The notes under the pieces: generated by a model
What the model was told of the DNA's origin: nothing
Database searches by the model: none
The model's input: only the letters and a program-made list of their open reading frames with translations
Position numbers and translations under genes: made by a program
Shown: positions 14,684 to 22,132 of the stretch, piece after piece
Numbering within the stretch: the stretch's first letter is position 1
Layout: every line of letters begins with the position of its first letter
Source of the DNA: Bryobacterales bacterium
GTDB lineage: Bacteria; Acidobacteriota; Terriglobia; Bryobacterales; Bryobacteraceae
Assembly (NCBI GenBank): GCA_016789785.1
Contig: JAEUQE010000110.1
Coordinates: forward strand, 1 to 27,708
DNA length: 27,708 bases
Reading direction: 5' to 3'

Positions 14684-15976
14684 ATGGCAGGTTTCCTGCA
14701 ACTGCTCCGCGAGAATCGCAACTACCGCTACACGTGGATGGGGCAAGTGGTCAGCGAGGTCGGCGACCACTTCAACAACATCGCGGTGTTCAGCCTTGCG
14801 GTGAAATACGCCGATTCGGGCATGGTGGTGACCGGCGTGCTTTTGGCGCGCGCGATTCCGGCGATTCTAGCGGGTCCGCTGGCCGGTGTGCTGCTCGACC
14901 GTTGGGATCGCAAGCGAATCATGATCGTCAGCGATCTGGTGCGCGCGGTGGTGGCCGTTGGCTTCATCTACACGCTGTATCAGCCTAGCAGCACGCTCCT
15001 GTATCTGTTTAGCGCACTGCTCATGGTGGCCTCGCCTTTCTTCACCAGCGGCCGTGCATCGATCCTGCCGAACATCACAACCAAGGAACAACTGCACACG
15101 GCGAATTCGCTGACGCAAACCACGCAGTGGACCACGTTGACCATTGGCACCATGACCGGAGGGCTCAGCGTTGCGCATTTCGGCTATGAGTGGGCCTTCT
15201 TTCTGAACGCGATGTCGTTTCTCTTCTCGGCGTGGGCGATTTCGCTGCTGCGTCTGCCGGGTGGGACTTTCCGCGCCGCGCGAAAGGCACTCACGGAGAA
15301 CGATGTCGTGCGCCCATGGCACGAGTACGCGGAGGGATTGCGCTACATGAAAGCGCATCCGCTGATGCTGGGCATCGCGGTGATTAACTTCGGCTGGGCG
15401 TCGGGCGGAGGCGCGGCGCAGATCCTCTTCAGTTTGTTCGGAGAGAACGTGTTTCATCGTGGTGCCGCTGGGATCGGGATTCTGTGGGGATGCGCGGGCG
15501 CGGGCCTCTTGGTGGGCGGCTTCATTGCGCACCGGCTGGGGCCGCGACTGAGCTTCGATGGCTACAAGCGCACGGTGGTGATCTGCTATCTCATTCACGG
15601 CAGTACTTACGTGGTCTTCAGCCAGATGAAGGAGTTCACGCTGGCCCTGGTCTTCATGGCGATTTCGCGTGGCGCGGTGGCGGTGAGCAGTGTGCTCAAC
15701 TTCTCGCAACTGTTGCGGCACGTTTCCGATCAGTATCGCGGGCGCGTGTTTTCGACACTGGAAACGGTGACGTGGGGCGTCATGATGCTCTCCATGCTGG
15801 CGGCGGGCATCGCGAGCCGTCACTACGATGTCCGAACGATTGGTGCGGTCTCAGGAGTGGTGAGTTCGCTCACCGCGTTCTACTGGCTTTTTCTCAACAT
15901 GACAGGCCGCCTGCCAGAGCCCGCAGTGGAGGGCGTTGATCCCGAGGAGGTGGAAGTACATGAACCAACCGTCTGA
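14684..15976 (+). CDS. MFS transporter (MFS_3 / enterobactin-exporter-like)
   Basis: This 430-aa inner-membrane protein has about 12 hydrophobic segments. The N-terminal block (FLQLLRENRNYRYTWMGQVVSEVGDHF) and the loop-2/3 motif LLDRWDRKRIMIVSDLVRA are typical of the MFS_3 group, which includes the enterobactin exporter EntS and macrolide-efflux-like proteins. A second block, SDQYRGRVFSTLETVTWG, matches the equivalent motif in the C-terminal half. The substrate is unknown; in this operon an acylated or non-protein amino acid is conceivable but untested. It begins 35 bp after the racemase stop and overlaps the following SDR gene by 17 bp. Confidence 0.92.
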   Translation: MAGFLQLLRENRNYRYTWMGQVVSEVGDHFNNIAVFSLAVKYADSGMVVTGVLLARAIPAILAGPLAGVLLDRWDRKRIMIVSDLVRAVVAVGFIYTLYQPSSTLLYLFSALLMVASPFFTSGRASILPNITTKEQLHTANSLTQTTQWTTLTIGTMTGGLSVAHFGYEWAFFLNAMSFLFSAWAISLLRLPGGTFRAARKALTENDVVRPWHEYAEGLRYMKAHPLMLGIAVINFGWASGGGAAQILFSLFGENVFHRGAAGIGILWGCAGAGLLVGGFIAHRLGPRLSFDGYKRTVVICYLIHGSTYVVFSQMKEFTLALVFMAISRGAVAVSSVLNFSQLLRHVSDQYRGRVFSTLETVTWGVMMLSMLAAGIASRHYDVRTIGAVSGVVSSLTAFYWLFLNMTGRLPEPAVEGVDPEEVEVHEPTV

Positions 15977-16688
15977 TCTGGCAGGGAAGGTGATTCTGGT
16001 GACGGGCGCGGCCAAGCGCATGGGCCGCAGCATCGCACTCCGGCTGGGGCAGGAAGGCGCGCGAGTGTTGATCCACTACAGCACGTCGCGGAAGGAAGCC
16101 GAGCAGACCGCGGCGGAGTCGAATGCCGCCGGACTGTTTCGGGCTGACCTCGAAAAGGTGCCGGAGATTGTGAGTATGTTCGCGGAGGTGGAATCGAATT
16201 TTGGGCGTCTCGACGGGTTGATCAACAACGCAGCACGCTTCACGCGATTCCATCCTTTCGATGTGACGGAGGCCGACTGGGACTTCATCCATCGAGTGAA
16301 TCTCAAGGCGGTGTTTTTCTGTTGCCAGCAGGGCGGTAAGCTGATGCGGAAGAATGGCGGCGGGCGCATTGTGAACATCAGCTCGCTCGGGGGCATCCGG
16401 CCATGGGCTGAGCATGCGCACTATTGCGCTTCGAAGGCCGGAGTGATTCACATGACGAAGGCGCTGGCCAAGGCGCTGGCTCCCGATATCACGGTGAACT
16501 CTGTTGCGCCAGGCGTGTTCCCTTTCGGCAAGACCGATGAGCGGATCGACCGGATGATCGCGGCAACTCCTGCGCAACGCGCTGGCGAAGGGGAGGAGAT
16601 CGCCAACGCGGTGGTGTATTTCCTGAAAGCGACGAACTTCGTGACGGGCCAGATTCTGGCGGTCGACGGTGGGCTGCAACTTCGCTGA
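15960..16688 (+). CDS. Short-chain dehydrogenase/reductase (SDR)
   Basis: This 242-aa cytosolic NAD(P)-dependent oxidoreductase shows the classical SDR marks: cofactor loop TGAAKRMG at 15-22, NNAA at 89-92, the Ser of NISSLGG near 141, and YCASK with Tyr155 and Lys159 as catalytic residues. The TGAAKRMG form, with Arg after Lys, favours NADPH and is common in pteridine-reductase-like and FabG-like members; the substrate is not clear. ATG 15960 is chosen over the upstream ATG at 15936 because GAGGAGG (15944-15950) is well spaced before it. It overlaps the MFS gene by 17 bp and closes the operon. motB converges from the other side 7 bp away. Confidence 0.92.
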   Translation: MNQPSDLAGKVILVTGAAKRMGRSIALRLGQEGARVLIHYSTSRKEAEQTAAESNAAGLFRADLEKVPEIVSMFAEVESNFGRLDGLINNAARFTRFHPFDVTEADWDFIHRVNLKAVFFCCQQGGKLMRKNGGGRIVNISSLGGIRPWAEHAHYCASKAGVIHMTKALAKALAPDITVNSVAPGVFPFGKTDERIDRMIAATPAQRAGEGEEIANAVVYFLKATNFVTGQILAVDGGLQLR

Positions 16689-16695
16689 CGCGAGG

Positions 16696-17649
16696 TCAGT
16701 GGCCCCCCTGGCCCGCCTGGCCGCCGGGGACCGACTGTCCCCCGTGCCCAGGGCCGGCGTTGGGTTTGGCGCCATGCGGGCCGGCGCTGCCCGCGTCGGA
16801 CTTGCCATCTTTGGCTGCCTGCCCCGCGGCTTCTTTGCCTCCGTGGACGCCTTCACCGGCAGACGGTTTACTGGCAGACGGTTTACCGGCAGACGGTTTA
16901 CCGGCAGGTGCTTCGCCAGCGGGTGGCTGCTGGTAGGCCACAATCACCGAGATTCTGCGATTGAAGGGATTGTTTGGATCCTTGGGGTCCTTCAAGCGCT
17001 GATCGGCATAGCCACGAACCTGAGTGACCTGATCGCTGCGCAGACCGTTGTCCATCATGATGCGGCGTGCGGAGTTGGCACGATCCGTGGATAGTTCCCA
17101 GTTCGAATAGCCGTTTTCCGAGGAGAACGGTTTCGCGTCGGTATGCCCTTCGAGGAACACGTGATTGGGCAGTTCGCCGAGTTGTTGGGCAAGCATGGCC
17201 ACCAGATTGGCGCCAACCTCGCTCGGAAGCGCATTTCCGCTCTGGAAGAACATTCCCTTGTCGCTCTCAAGTAATTCAATGCGCAACCCCTCGGCGGTGA
17301 CGAAGATCTGCACGTTCTTGCCGAGCGCCTTGAACTCGGGCTGCTCGTTCATGGCCTTCTCGATCTTTTCCTTGAGTTGCTCCATGTCGGTTTCTTTCAG
17401 CGTGAGCCCTTCGCCGGAACCGCTCATGGTGGACCCCATCAACTTTCCGCTTCCGGTCGGGTCCTGGAAGTAGCCGCCGACGGCCTTCTGCACCTCTTCT
17501 GAACTGGAGAGCAACCACAGCACAATGAACAGCGCCATCATTGCGGTGACGAAGTCCGCGTAAGCGACCTTCCACGCACCACCGTGATGTCCGCCATGGC
17601 CGCCCTTTTTCTTCTTGATAATGATGATCTGCTCTTCATGGTCGGCCAT
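16696..17649 (-). CDS. motB: Flagellar motor stator protein MotB
   Basis: This 317-aa protein has a basic, Gly/His-rich N-terminus and one transmembrane helix (about 27-49) with the proton-binding Asp32 in YADFVTAMMALF. A periplasmic plug and linker follow, then an OmpA-like peptidoglycan-binding domain at about 120-240 (LEGHTDAKP, STDRANSARR, NPFNRRISVIV). It anchors the stator to the cell wall and forms the ion channel with MotA. The Asp and the YADF context favour proton coupling. Unusual is a tail of about 75 residues (242-317) rich in Gly, Pro, Ala and Lys, including tandem AGKPS units. The ATG overlaps the motA stop by one base. Flagellar structural genes are absent, so a gliding-type or other MotAB use is not excluded. 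Confidence 0.93.
   Translation of the reverse strand: MADHEEQIIIIKKKKGGHGGHHGGAWKVAYADFVTAMMALFIVLWLLSSSEEVQKAVGGYFQDPTGSGKLMGSTMSGSGEGLTLKETDMEQLKEKIEKAMNEQPEFKALGKNVQIFVTAEGLRIELLESDKGMFFQSGNALPSEVGANLVAMLAQQLGELPNHVFLEGHTDAKPFSSENGYSNWELSTDRANSARRIMMDNGLRSDQVTQVRGYADQRLKDPKDPNNPFNRRISVIVAYQQPPAGEAPAGKPSAGKPSASKPSAGEGVHGGKEAAGQAAKDGKSDAGSAGPHGAKPNAGPGHGGQSVPGGQAGQGGH
16858..16902. repeat. Three tandem 15-bp repeats within motB
   Basis: The unit ggcagacggtttacY occurs three times head-to-tail at 16858-16872, 16873-16887 and 16888-16902. A degenerate fourth copy begins at 16903. In the motB frame each unit encodes five residues of the (A/S)GKPS/SKPS type. The 15-bp length keeps the reading frame, so copy-number change would lengthen the tail without breaking the gene. 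Confidence 0.9.
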
Positions 17650-18506
17650 TAAGAGCCACCTCCCTTACACGCCTTCTCCATCTCTTTGAACGATGGACGA
17701 ACATGATGCGGCACCATGCGCCGTGCGAATTCCGTTGCAATGATTGGCGGGCAGCCTTTCGCAAAAGCGATCAGGCCCGTGCGTAGCACGTGATAGTACT
17801 GGCCCTCGGCATCGGCGATCTTCGTCATCTGAGAGGCCAGAGGGGCGAGGAAGCCGTAGCATAGGAGAATCCCGAGGAACGTGCCCACCAGCGCGGCGGC
17901 AACCTTGTGCCCGATCTCTTCCGGAGGTCCGCCGAGTGAGCCCATCGTGATCACCACACCCAGCACCGCGGCAACAATTCCCAAGCCTGGCAGCGAGTCG
18001 GCAACGGTCGTGAGCGCGGAAATCGGCTCCGCAGACTGGTGATGATGCACGTCAATGTCCTGCTCCATCATCTCGTTCAGATCGTGATTGGCGATGCCGC
18101 CCGTGATGAGCATGCGCAAGGTATCGCAAACGAAGTGTGCCGCATGATGATCCTTCACAAACTTTGGATACTTCGAGAACACCTGGCTTTTGTCGGGCTC
18201 CTCAACATCCGCTTCGAGCTTCGCCAGACTGTTCTTTCGGGCGTAAGCGAACACATCATTCAACATCTTCAGCGTCTCCAGGTAAAACGCCTTGTTGCAG
18301 TGACTGCCTTTGAAAACACCAATCAGTCCCTTGAAGATCGCCGTGATGGTTGGCAGCGGATTGGCGATCAGCAAACTGCCGATCGCGGCGCCGCCGATGA
18401 TAATCACCTCAGCCGGCTGCCACAACACGGCGAGTTGCCCGTGCTCATAGAGATACCCTCCAATGACTGCGCCGATGACGATGACGATTCCGATGATTGA
18501 GAACAT
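17649..18506 (-). CDS. motA: Flagellar motor stator protein MotA
   Basis: This 285-aa inner-membrane protein has four hydrophobic segments: about 3-22, 33-50, and two near 165-185 and 200-220. Between the second and third lies the cytoplasmic loop that touches FliG. The PGLGIVAAVLGVVITMGSLGGPPEEIG stretch (key parts PGLGIVAAVLG and GGPPEEIG) is the conserved MotA third-helix signature, including the Pro that couples ion flow to torque, and SALTTVADSLPGLG precedes it. Length matches the classical MotA. AAGGG just upstream of the ATG is a normal ribosome-binding site, so this gene has a leader. It is the first gene of a two-gene operon with motB. Confidence 0.94.
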   Translation of the reverse strand: MFSIIGIVIVIGAVIGGYLYEHGQLAVLWQPAEVIIIGGAAIGSLLIANPLPTITAIFKGLIGVFKGSHCNKAFYLETLKMLNDVFAYARKNSLAKLEADVEEPDKSQVFSKYPKFVKDHHAAHFVCDTLRMLITGGIANHDLNEMMEQDIDVHHHQSAEPISALTTVADSLPGLGIVAAVLGVVITMGSLGGPPEEIGHKVAAALVGTFLGILLCYGFLAPLASQMTKIADAEGQYYHVLRTGLIAFAKGCPPIIATEFARRMVPHHVRPSFKEMEKACKGGGS

Positions 18507-18543
18507 ACCCTTCCCGAATGAGCCCGGCCTGCGAAGTGTCCTT

Positions 18544-18630
18544 GGCTCTCATAGAGGCGCGCCCCAGGTGGAGCAGCTCCCGAGGTGGGAGAGCCCCACC
18601 TCATGCTTCTTATCGGGTGGAGGTGGGGCG
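18544..18630. repeat. AGGTGG-rich palindromic region upstream of motA
   Basis: In the 155-bp gap between divergent genes, GAGGTGGG (18582-18589) pairs with CCCACCTC (18595-18602) around a 5-nt loop. AGGTGG recurs at 18565-18570 and 18621-18626. ggctctc (18544-18550) can alternatively pair with gagagcc (18589-18595). It could be an operator or a mutually exclusive RNA fold; no known regulator site is recognised. Confidence 0.35.
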
Positions 18631-18649
18631 GCTTGAGCGGGATTGGATG

Positions 18650-18655
18650 TAGACT
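18650..18655 (+). promoter_or_regulatory. -10-like box at a leaderless-type start
   Basis: TAGACT ends 6 bp before ATG 18662, so the predicted transcript start coincides with the start codon. No Shine-Dalgarno sequence is present. Confidence 0.35.
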
Positions 18656-18661
18656 ACGGCA

Positions 18662-19126
18662 ATGCGCGCACTGCCTCTTTTCGCACTCGCCATGCTGTTC
18701 GTTACCACGGCGCTAACCGCCGCCGATCTCGGTATCGGAACCTGGAGATTCAACGCTGCCGCATCCACCTACGAATCGTCACCCGCCCCCCGCGAATCGA
18801 CACGAATTTGGCAGCCGGCCGGCGAAGGCAAGGTTCGCTTCCTCCACACCAGTGTGTCGCGCGACGGCCACAAGGGTATCACTGAGTTCGTCGCAGGCTA
18901 TGACGGGAAAGAGTATCCCGTGAAGGGCAGTTCCCGCTACAACACGGTGTCGCTCAAACTCGTTGACGATCACGTGGTCGAACAGGTCTTCCGCCTCAAG
19001 GGAGAAATCACGGTACGCGCTACCCGTACGGTGTCGAAAGACAGCAAACGCATGACCATCATCGCCACTGGTTCAAATCCCGGTGGACGCGCCTTCCGGA
19101 ACATCCTCGTCTACGACCGGCAGTAG
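18662..19126 (+). CDS. Small secreted protein of unknown function
   Basis: This 154-aa protein has a clear signal peptide (hydrophobic LPLFALAMLFVTTALTA, cleavage about residue 20). The mature part begins with GTWRFNAAASTYESSPAPRE, a pattern (GTWxLNxAKSxxxPxPxP) that recurs in many acidobacterial exported proteins, and continues as alternating strands. No enzymatic motif is visible. It starts 155 bp from divergent motA and ends 20 bp before the sulfatase. Because the sulfatase has its own -10-like box inside that gap, the two may be separate transcripts. Confidence 0.78.
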   Translation: MRALPLFALAMLFVTTALTAADLGIGTWRFNAAASTYESSPAPRESTRIWQPAGEGKVRFLHTSVSRDGHKGITEFVAGYDGKEYPVKGSSRYNTVSLKLVDDHVVEQVFRLKGEITVRATRTVSKDSKRMTIIATGSNPGGRAFRNILVYDRQ

Positions 19127-19131
19127 TTCTG

Positions 19132-19137
19132 TACACT
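19132..19137 (+). promoter_or_regulatory. -10-like box before the sulfatase gene
   Basis: TACACT ends 9 bp before ATG 19147, and the bases between contain no Shine-Dalgarno sequence. It would give a leader of about 3 nt. Confidence 0.4.
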
Positions 19138-19146
19138 GGAACCCGA

Positions 19147-20487
19147 ATGCGACGCCGACAGTTTCTTACCACCGCGATGGGCGCTCCACTCTGGGCGCAG
19201 CCTCCCCAACGCAAACGCCCAAACGTGATTCTGATTCTTGCCGATGATCTCGGCTACTCCGACCTCGGCTTTCAGGGCGCCACCGACATCCCGACTCCGA
19301 ACCTGGATGCCCTGGCGCGAACCGGCGTCCGATTCACGAACGCCTATGTCTCGCATCCGTTCTGCAGTCCGACCCGTGCGGGGCTGATGACAGGACGCTA
19401 TCAGCAGCGGTTCGGCCACGAGAACAATCCGGTCTACGATCCGAAGGACGAAGTGGCCGGGCTTCCCGTCACCGAGAAGGCGTTGCCTCATCTGTTTCAG
19501 CAGGCAGGCTACGTGACGGGGCACGTCGGCAAGTGGCATCTCGGCGCCGCCCCGAAGTTCCATCCTCTGGAGCGCGGATTCACGGAGTCCTTCGGGTTTC
19601 TTGGTGGTGGTCACGACTACTTCGAGCAACAACTGGAGGGGAACCCTCGCGAGTATCTCATCCCGCTCCATCGCAGTCGCACTTCCGTGGCCGAGCGCGA
19701 GTATCTCACCGATGCCCTGTCTCGCGAGGCTGCGGCGTTCGTCACCCGCCACCGCGAGCGTCCGTTCTTCCTGTACCTCGCCTACAACACTCCGCATACG
19801 CCGCAGCAGGTGACGGACGCATATCTCCAGCGCTTTCGCAATATCGCTGACGAACGCCGCCGCAAGTACGCCGCCATGGTGAGTTCCATGGATGACGGCA
19901 TCGGGCGCGTGATGGAGGCCGTCAAACAGTCGGGGCTGGATGACAACACCATCTTCTTCTTCCTCAGCGACAATGGAGGTCCGGTGGGCGTGAATGGCTC
20001 CACAAACACGCCGCTGCGAAGCGCGAAGGGCTCCGTCTACGAAGGGGGCATTCGCGTCCCGCTCGTCGCGCGTTGGCAGGGACGATGGAAACCCGACGTG
20101 TCGGATGTGCCGGTGATTTCTCTCGATGTGTTGCCGACGGCCCTTGACTCCGCGGGGCTCGCCTTGCCCTCCAATCTCGACGGGCGCAGCTTCCGGAAGC
20201 AAGTTCAGAACGGTGACCGCAAGCCGGCGCACCAGCGGTTGTTCTGGCGCACTGGAGGAGGTGCGGCGTGGGCCGTGCGCGAGGGCCGGTACAAGCTCGC
20301 GAAACCCGCGGGAGAAGCAGTTCCGCAACTATTCGACCTGGCGACGGATATGGGCGAACAAACCGATCGATCCGCCGCCGAGCCCAGGATCACCGCCAAT
20401 CTCCAGCAGGCATTCGAAACCTGGAACCGCCAACTGATTCGGCCGATTTTCGAAAGCCCGCGGCCTGCGGGTAAGAAGAAGGGCTAA
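19147..20487 (+). CDS. Sulfatase (arylsulfatase type), exported
   Basis: This 446-aa enzyme should hydrolyse a sulfate ester after export. The N-terminus MRRRQFLTTAMGA is twin-arginine-like, suggesting Tat export in folded form. Metal ligands Asp33-Asp34 (ADDLGYSDLG) are followed by the maturation motif CSPTRAGLMTGRY. There Cys73 is the residue oxidised to formylglycine by FGE, and Arg77 lies in the same motif. A later FFLSDNGGP segment supplies the remaining Asp/Asn ligands. Cys rather than Ser means a Cys-type maturation enzyme is needed; none is in the window. Length and motif order are normal. Substrate is unknown. The stop overlaps that of the convergent aminotransferase by 4 bp. Confidence 0.93.
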   Translation: MRRRQFLTTAMGAPLWAQPPQRKRPNVILILADDLGYSDLGFQGATDIPTPNLDALARTGVRFTNAYVSHPFCSPTRAGLMTGRYQQRFGHENNPVYDPKDEVAGLPVTEKALPHLFQQAGYVTGHVGKWHLGAAPKFHPLERGFTESFGFLGGGHDYFEQQLEGNPREYLIPLHRSRTSVAEREYLTDALSREAAAFVTRHRERPFFLYLAYNTPHTPQQVTDAYLQRFRNIADERRRKYAAMVSSMDDGIGRVMEAVKQSGLDDNTIFFFLSDNGGPVGVNGSTNTPLRSAKGSVYEGGIRVPLVARWQGRWKPDVSDVPVISLDVLPTALDSAGLALPSNLDGRSFRKQVQNGDRKPAHQRLFWRTGGGAAWAVREGRYKLAKPAGEAVPQLFDLATDMGEQTDRSAAEPRITANLQQAFETWNRQLIRPIFESPRPAGKKKG

Positions 20488-21647
20488 TCTAGCGTCTGGC
20501 TGGCCATGCCCCGGTTTTCGACGACAGGGTTTCGGACGCCCTGCTTTACCGCATCAGCCACCTCGCGCATCAACGGCTCATCGCCAAGCAGAACATAGTG
20601 CGGAATCCAGAACGCATCATGGATGGATGCCTCGGCGTTCGGGCAGGGCTCCACGCGGCACGGCATCTTCTGATAGAGCGGATTCTGATAGAGCGTGTGC
20701 GGGTAGAACGGCGTGCAGGGAACGCCCGCGGCTTGCAGCCCCTTGTGGAATTCGTCGCGGCTCATCCCGAGCCGCTCGCGATCAATCCGTCCTAGCATCA
20801 GATACCAGGAGTGCGTGTTGATTCGAGGGTCCACTTCCTGCCAGTGGATCCCGTCCACCCCGGATAGCCCCTTTAGAAGGAACTCCGCATTCCGTGTCCG
20901 CGTTGCGATCTGCTCCGGCAGTCGCTCCAGACCGGCAATCAGCACCGCTGCCTGAAAGGCCGTAAGCCGCAGATTCGTGCCGAGATCGAAGTGGTGAAAA
21001 AACGTGGCGCCTGGTTGGCGTCCCTGGTTGGCAAGCGATCGGATCTTCGCACCCAGTTCATCGTTGCAGGTCAGCACGATGCCACCCTCGCCCGCGGTGA
21101 GTACCTTGCCGTTCTGGAAACTAAACGTGGATGCGTCGCCGAAACTGCCGGCCCGGCGCCCCTTCCACTCCGAGCCGTGCGCGTGCGCCGCATCCTCCAG
21201 CAGAAACAGCTTGTGCGACCTCGCCAGATCCACCAACCGGTCCATATCCGCCAGCGGTCCGCCGAAATGCACAGCGATGATTGCCTTGGTTCGCGGCGTG
21301 ATGGCACGGGCGGCGCAGCCCGGATCCATGTTGAACGTATAGGGCTCGATATCGACGAACACGGGAACCGCGCCCACGCGAGAAACGGCGGTTGCCGTCG
21401 AGATGAACGAAATCGCCGGCACTATCACTTCGTCGCCGTGCCCGATGCCGGCCGCCTCCAAGGCAACCTCCAACGCCACCGTGCCGTTGGCTACGGCGAT
21501 TCCATGGGTGCAGTGCTGATAGGCGGCAAAACTTTGCTCGAACTGTCCCACAATGTCATGGAACCCGCCCCACTGTTTGCTGGTCAGCACGTCTCGCAAC
21601 AGTTCCTGTTCCCGCTCTCCGGATACCGGCCACTTTGGTATGCGCAT
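20484..21647 (-). CDS. DegT/DnrJ/EryC1/StrS-type PLP-dependent sugar aminotransferase
   Basis: This 387-aa cytosolic enzyme is predicted to aminate a keto sugar nucleotide or related compound. Visible features are the PLP-phosphate region ANGTVALEVALEAAGIGHGDEVIVPA (key part GDEVIVPA), the Asp of LEDAAHAHG near 152, and the Schiff-base Lys at about 181 in FSFQNGKVLTAGEGG. The usual family form is FSFQxxKxLTAGEGG, so the residues fit. ATG 21647 is taken; a TTG one codon upstream is the alternative. A TATTCT box (21655-21660, minus strand) 7 bp upstream suggests a leaderless start. No nucleotide-sugar genes lie next to it, so the pathway is not defined. Confidence 0.92.
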   Translation of the reverse strand: MRIPKWPVSGEREQELLRDVLTSKQWGGFHDIVGQFEQSFAAYQHCTHGIAVANGTVALEVALEAAGIGHGDEVIVPAISFISTATAVSRVGAVPVFVDIEPYTFNMDPGCAARAITPRTKAIIAVHFGGPLADMDRLVDLARSHKLFLLEDAAHAHGSEWKGRRAGSFGDASTFSFQNGKVLTAGEGGIVLTCNDELGAKIRSLANQGRQPGATFFHHFDLGTNLRLTAFQAAVLIAGLERLPEQIATRTRNAEFLLKGLSGVDGIHWQEVDPRINTHSWYLMLGRIDRERLGMSRDEFHKGLQAAGVPCTPFYPHTLYQNPLYQKMPCRVEPCPNAEASIHDAFWIPHYVLLGDEPLMREVADAVKQGVRNPVVENRGMASQTLD

Positions 21648-21654
21648 CAATTCT

Positions 21655-21660
21655 AGAATA
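21655..21660 (-). promoter_or_regulatory. -10-like box before the DegT-type aminotransferase
   Basis: On the minus strand TATTCT ends 7 bp before ATG 21647, with no Shine-Dalgarno sequence. The same bases form TAGAAT on the plus strand (21654-21659), which may serve the divergent gene at 21683. Confidence 0.4.
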
Positions 21661-21682
21661 GACAGTAGGTGAAACCCTCCGC

Positions 21683-21943
21683 ATGAAAGTCTTTCAGGAA
21701 AAGCGCGACGAGCTGGATCGCTTCGAATTCCAAATGGGGCTCGAACGTGGCCGGCTGGCGGTGACGCTCGATCTTCTCACGGATGCTCTGGTGCTGGTCG
21801 GACAGCACGGCGTCTATTGCCAGAGCGCCCGCCAGGCTGGGAAGCCCGCAATGGACATTCAACTCATTCAGCACGCTCTCACCGGAGCCAAGGACCTGGT
21901 CGCAAGCGTCATGGAAGAGATCAAGCGGAAGAAAACGGAATAG
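21683..21943 (+). CDS. Small helical protein of unknown function
   Basis: This 86-aa protein is predicted almost wholly helical and starts with KVFQEKRDELDRFEFQMGLERG. A hydrophobic central part (LAVTLDLLTDALVLVGQHG) and a charged end (MEEIKRKKTE) follow. Third codon positions are strongly G/C, as in clear genes of this window, which supports real coding. I do not recognise the family. It starts 35 bp from the divergent aminotransferase and ends 10 bp before the convergent 52-aa gene. Confidence 0.6.
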   Translation: MKVFQEKRDELDRFEFQMGLERGRLAVTLDLLTDALVLVGQHGVYCQSARQAGKPAMDIQLIQHALTGAKDLVASVMEEIKRKKTE

Positions 21944-21953
21944 CCGCCGGCAC

Positions 21954-22112
21954 TCACCCGCCCCACCTTCCCCAGTCCCCTGAGGTGCGGATGCCCGCGT
22001 CGTGTGCGGTCTGCGTCCAGCTTGCATCGAGCCGGTGGCCGTTCTCCAGATACACCGGGAGGCTGCCCCGCCATGCCGGGCTTTCTGCTGGCCCGGGGGC
22101 GGGGAAGCGCAT
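21954..22112 (-). CDS. Very small Trp-rich protein (52 aa), probably unannotated
   Basis: From ATG 22112 to TGA 21954 the minus strand encodes 52 residues with a protein-like pattern: PAWRGSLPVYLENGHRLDA, then WTQTAHDAGIRTSGDWGRWGG at the end (five Trp in all). Codon choice follows the local G/C-third preference. The two other minus-strand frames over the same bases read as Arg/Pro/Ser-rich shadows. It lies 20 bp after the zinc-ribbon gene on the same strand, so co-transcription is likely. No ribosome-binding site is evident. No family is recognised; it may also be the tail of a longer lost gene. Confidence 0.45.
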   Translation of the reverse strand: MRFPAPGPAESPAWRGSLPVYLENGHRLDASWTQTAHDAGIRTSGDWGRWGG

Positions 22113-22132
22113 CCGGGACAGACCAGCTTTCG

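Noticed and set aside
16858..16917. CRISPR-like short repeats
   Set aside because: The units are contiguous 15-bp repeats with no spacers and lie in frame in motB.
15894..16943. Minus-strand open frame with a repetitive VNRLP start
   Set aside because: It is the antisense of the SDR gene and of the motB tandem repeats in another frame.
21653..22027. Minus-strand open frame opposite the 86-aa gene
   Set aside because: The plus-strand frame has better codon use and a helical pattern. The right part of this frame is an out-of-frame reading of the 52-aa gene.
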